A stretch of 6,625 nt of DNA from the NCBI GenBank assembly GCA_035532075.1, contig DATKRV010000097.1, positions 1-6,625 on the forward strand, in the 5' to 3' direction. Positions 5,521 to 6,625 of the stretch are shown here, one piece after another. The translations under genes and the position numbers were made by a program. Under the pieces are notes generated by a model, which was not told where the DNA came from, did not search any database, and saw only the letters and a program-made list of their open reading frames with translations. The first letter of the stretch is position 1, and each line of letters starts with the position of its first letter. The DNA comes from CAIVND01 sp035532075 (GTDB lineage: Bacteria > Actinomycetota > Acidimicrobiia > Acidimicrobiales > Bog-793).

Positions 5521-6206
5521 CGATCTCGGTAGGCGTTGACTTAGCTCAGAGTCGAGACAGAACGGCCATAGCGGCCATATCTTCTTACTTCGCCAATGAC
5601 GCGACGACCGGGGTCGAAGCCCCACGACGCAAACGACGTGCGAAGCATCATCAACTCATCCGGCTCGATAAGTTGCGTACGGGGCTGTCGTATCCGGCCC
5701 AAGTCGAGCTAATCATCGAGATAGCAACATCGCTCGACTCAGACGAAAAAGTGACGCTATACGCCGATGCGACCGGGGTGGGTAGAGCTGTCGTCGATCT
5801 CATCCGCGCCGCGAGTCCGTTCCCAGTTAAAGCGATTACGTTCACATCCGCGAGTGAAGTAGTCCGTCATGGGCAGAACGTAAGTGTCCCGAAAACCGAA
5901 CTCATTTCGTCTCTTGAAATCGCGTTGAGCACGCGTCGCTTACACGCGGTTGCCGATCTTCCGCTCGCGGGTGATCTCGACCGTGAACTACGCGCGTTCA
6001 GTTACGAACTGAGTGCCACTGGTCGGCCATTGTATGAGGGCAAAGGAGCACACGATGACTTGGTTATCGCGCTTGCGCTCGGTGTGTGGGGCGGCGAGCG
6101 CGGCGGCGGGACAGCCAACTTCAGGCAGTTCATGGCCGGCGAGATCGAGAAAAACAAGGCGCGCGGCCGTGTCATCGAGCCGCGTCCCGGCGAGGAGCAG
6201 ATATGA
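5517..6206 (+). CDS. Terminase nuclease domain as a separate protein (RNase H-like fold)
   Basis: A 229-residue protein starting at ATG 5517 (ATGA overlap) with GGAG at 5505-5508. It consists of the terminase nuclease domain: GVDLAQSRDRTAI at 6-18 with D8 as first catalytic aspartate, LYADATGVGRAVVDLI at 81-96 with D84 as second, and a 'GAHDDLVIALALGVW' block at 187-201 with D190/D191 as the third. These acidic residues bind the two metal ions that cut concatemeric DNA at the start and end of packaging. The conserved VPKTEL block (124-129) lies between them. The C-terminal 25 residues are charged and likely flexible. A basic RKRRAKHH insertion at 38-45 is notable. The frame could extend upstream to GTG 5487, but those residues lie inside the ATPase gene. 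It must act with the ATPase of the preceding gene. Confidence 0.85.
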   Translation: MTISVGVDLAQSRDRTAIAAISSYFANDATTGVEAPRRKRRAKHHQLIRLDKLRTGLSYPAQVELIIEIATSLDSDEKVTLYADATGVGRAVVDLIRAASPFPVKAITFTSASEVVRHGQNVSVPKTELISSLEIALSTRRLHAVADLPLAGDLDRELRAFSYELSATGRPLYEGKGAHDDLVIALALGVWGGERGGGTANFRQFMAGEIEKNKARGRVIEPRPGEEQI

Positions 6207-6424
6207 GCCGCCGCCCAGCTCTTGCGGTGGTCGATGCGGCCGCGCTGATCGCCAGGGTGCACGCGGGCGATTGGCGCGCTGTCGACGACCTGATCGGCGC
6301 GGTGGTCGCCAGTGACTACGCCCCCGATGTGATCGAGATCCTGACGCGACTAGCGGGAGTTTCCTGGCTATCTGATTGTGGTCTCTTTTCAGCCTCAGAA
6401 AAAAGTTTTCAAATAATCGCGTGA
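6203..6424 (+). CDS. Small hypothetical protein (73 aa), possibly truncated
   Basis: Starts at ATG 6203 (ATGA overlap) with AGGAG at 6193-6197. The first 52 residues are alanine/aspartate-rich and helical (around DAAALIARVHAGDW and APDVIEILTRLAG), with codon use like the rest of the operon. From about residue 53 the character changes: GC falls to about 38% over 6361-6420 and the protein becomes Ser/Phe-rich (around GLFSASEKSFQIIA). The original gene may therefore have been cut off by an insertion or recombination, with the last 20 or so codons read from foreign DNA. No recognised family. Its place behind the nuclease suggests a packaging-linked role. Confidence 0.55.
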   Translation: MSRRPALAVVDAAALIARVHAGDWRAVDDLIGAVVASDYAPDVIEILTRLAGVSWLSDCGLFSASEKSFQIIA

Positions 6425-6625
6425 CCAGCGCGTTTGTCATCTCGAGATACTCGCGATTGTTCTCGCGTTGTGGTAGTACCTAGACCGAAGTTACGCCTGC
6501 TTAGTCAAGGAAGAGCGTCCCGATCAGGCAAAATGATCCGTTGGTTCGGATTGTTCTGGCTACATGAGCCGGAGTGGCACCGATGCCCCGAGCAGTTCGA
6601 AGACCCTTTGCTGGGTAGGGGTTGG
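6425..6625. other. Right-hand segment without a convincing gene
   Basis: No well-supported complete gene lies here. There is a perfect 10-bp palindrome ATCTCGAGAT at 6439-6448, a weak hairpin CGCGA/TCGCG at 6452-6467, and the A/T-rich inverted motif GAAAA-TTTTC at 6398-6410 just before it. On the plus strand a frame from GTG 6470 or ATG 6533 stays open to the edge. On the minus strand a frame enters from the right edge and stops at 6560-6562 after 21 codons, with a plausible protein-like tail (around QQRVFELLGASVPLRL). The minus frame could be the C-terminus of a converging gene, for example a transposase or a host gene, but it is too short to identify. Confidence 0.4.

Noticed and set aside
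5988..6440. A 150-codon minus-strand frame across the nuclease end and the 73-aa gene
   Set aside because: Arg/Pro-rich shadow composition, no ribosome binding site, and it contradicts the coupled plus-strand genes.
6580..6625. tRNA 3' end as an attachment site (GTTCGAA-like string near 6595)
   Set aside because: The flanking bases do not form a five-base T-stem and no acceptor or anticodon arm can be built around it.
1..6625. CRISPR array
   Set aside because: The repeats seen are short, few and inside coding genes, with no regular repeat-spacer spacing.

Overview
The window looks like part of a mobile element (a prophage remnant or phage satellite) in a high-GC Gram-positive bacterium, most likely an actinobacterium. 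This rests on GC-rich coding DNA, frequent GTG starts, strong purine-rich ribosome binding sites and the gene families present. No taxonomic marker is in view, so the host is an inference.

Layout. Bases 1-120 are AT-rich (about 41% GC over the first 100) and carry an operator-like inverted repeat with a likely promoter. From 121 to 6424 there is one rightward operon of 13 tightly packed genes. Every one of its 12 junctions is a short overlap (ATGA, TGATG, TAATG, or 3-14 nt), so there is no intergenic DNA in over 6 kb. Order: small HTH protein; three small unknown proteins (43, 64 and 160 aa); a 585-aa DUF3987-type P-loop ATPase, probably a replication helicase/primase-associated protein; unknown proteins of 94, 142, 105 and 47 aa; a Cys/His HTH protein in the position of a small terminase; a terminase ATPase; a separate terminase nuclease; and a 73-aa protein whose end drops sharply in GC. 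Bases 6425-6625 hold no convincing complete gene and may belong to a different segment, possibly an inserted element or host DNA.

How the parts may work together. The HTH protein probably reads the leftmost operator and controls the operon. The DUF3987 protein would serve element replication, and its gene carries iteron-like TTTTGTC(A/G)GG repeats read in different frames, as expected if the DNA itself is a binding site. The last four genes form a DNA-packaging module without capsid, portal or tail genes in view, which fits a satellite that directs its DNA into another phage's particles.

The two most notable points are the terminase split into two overlapping genes, with a zinc-ribbon-like tail on the ATPase, and the iteron-like repeats embedded in the replication gene.
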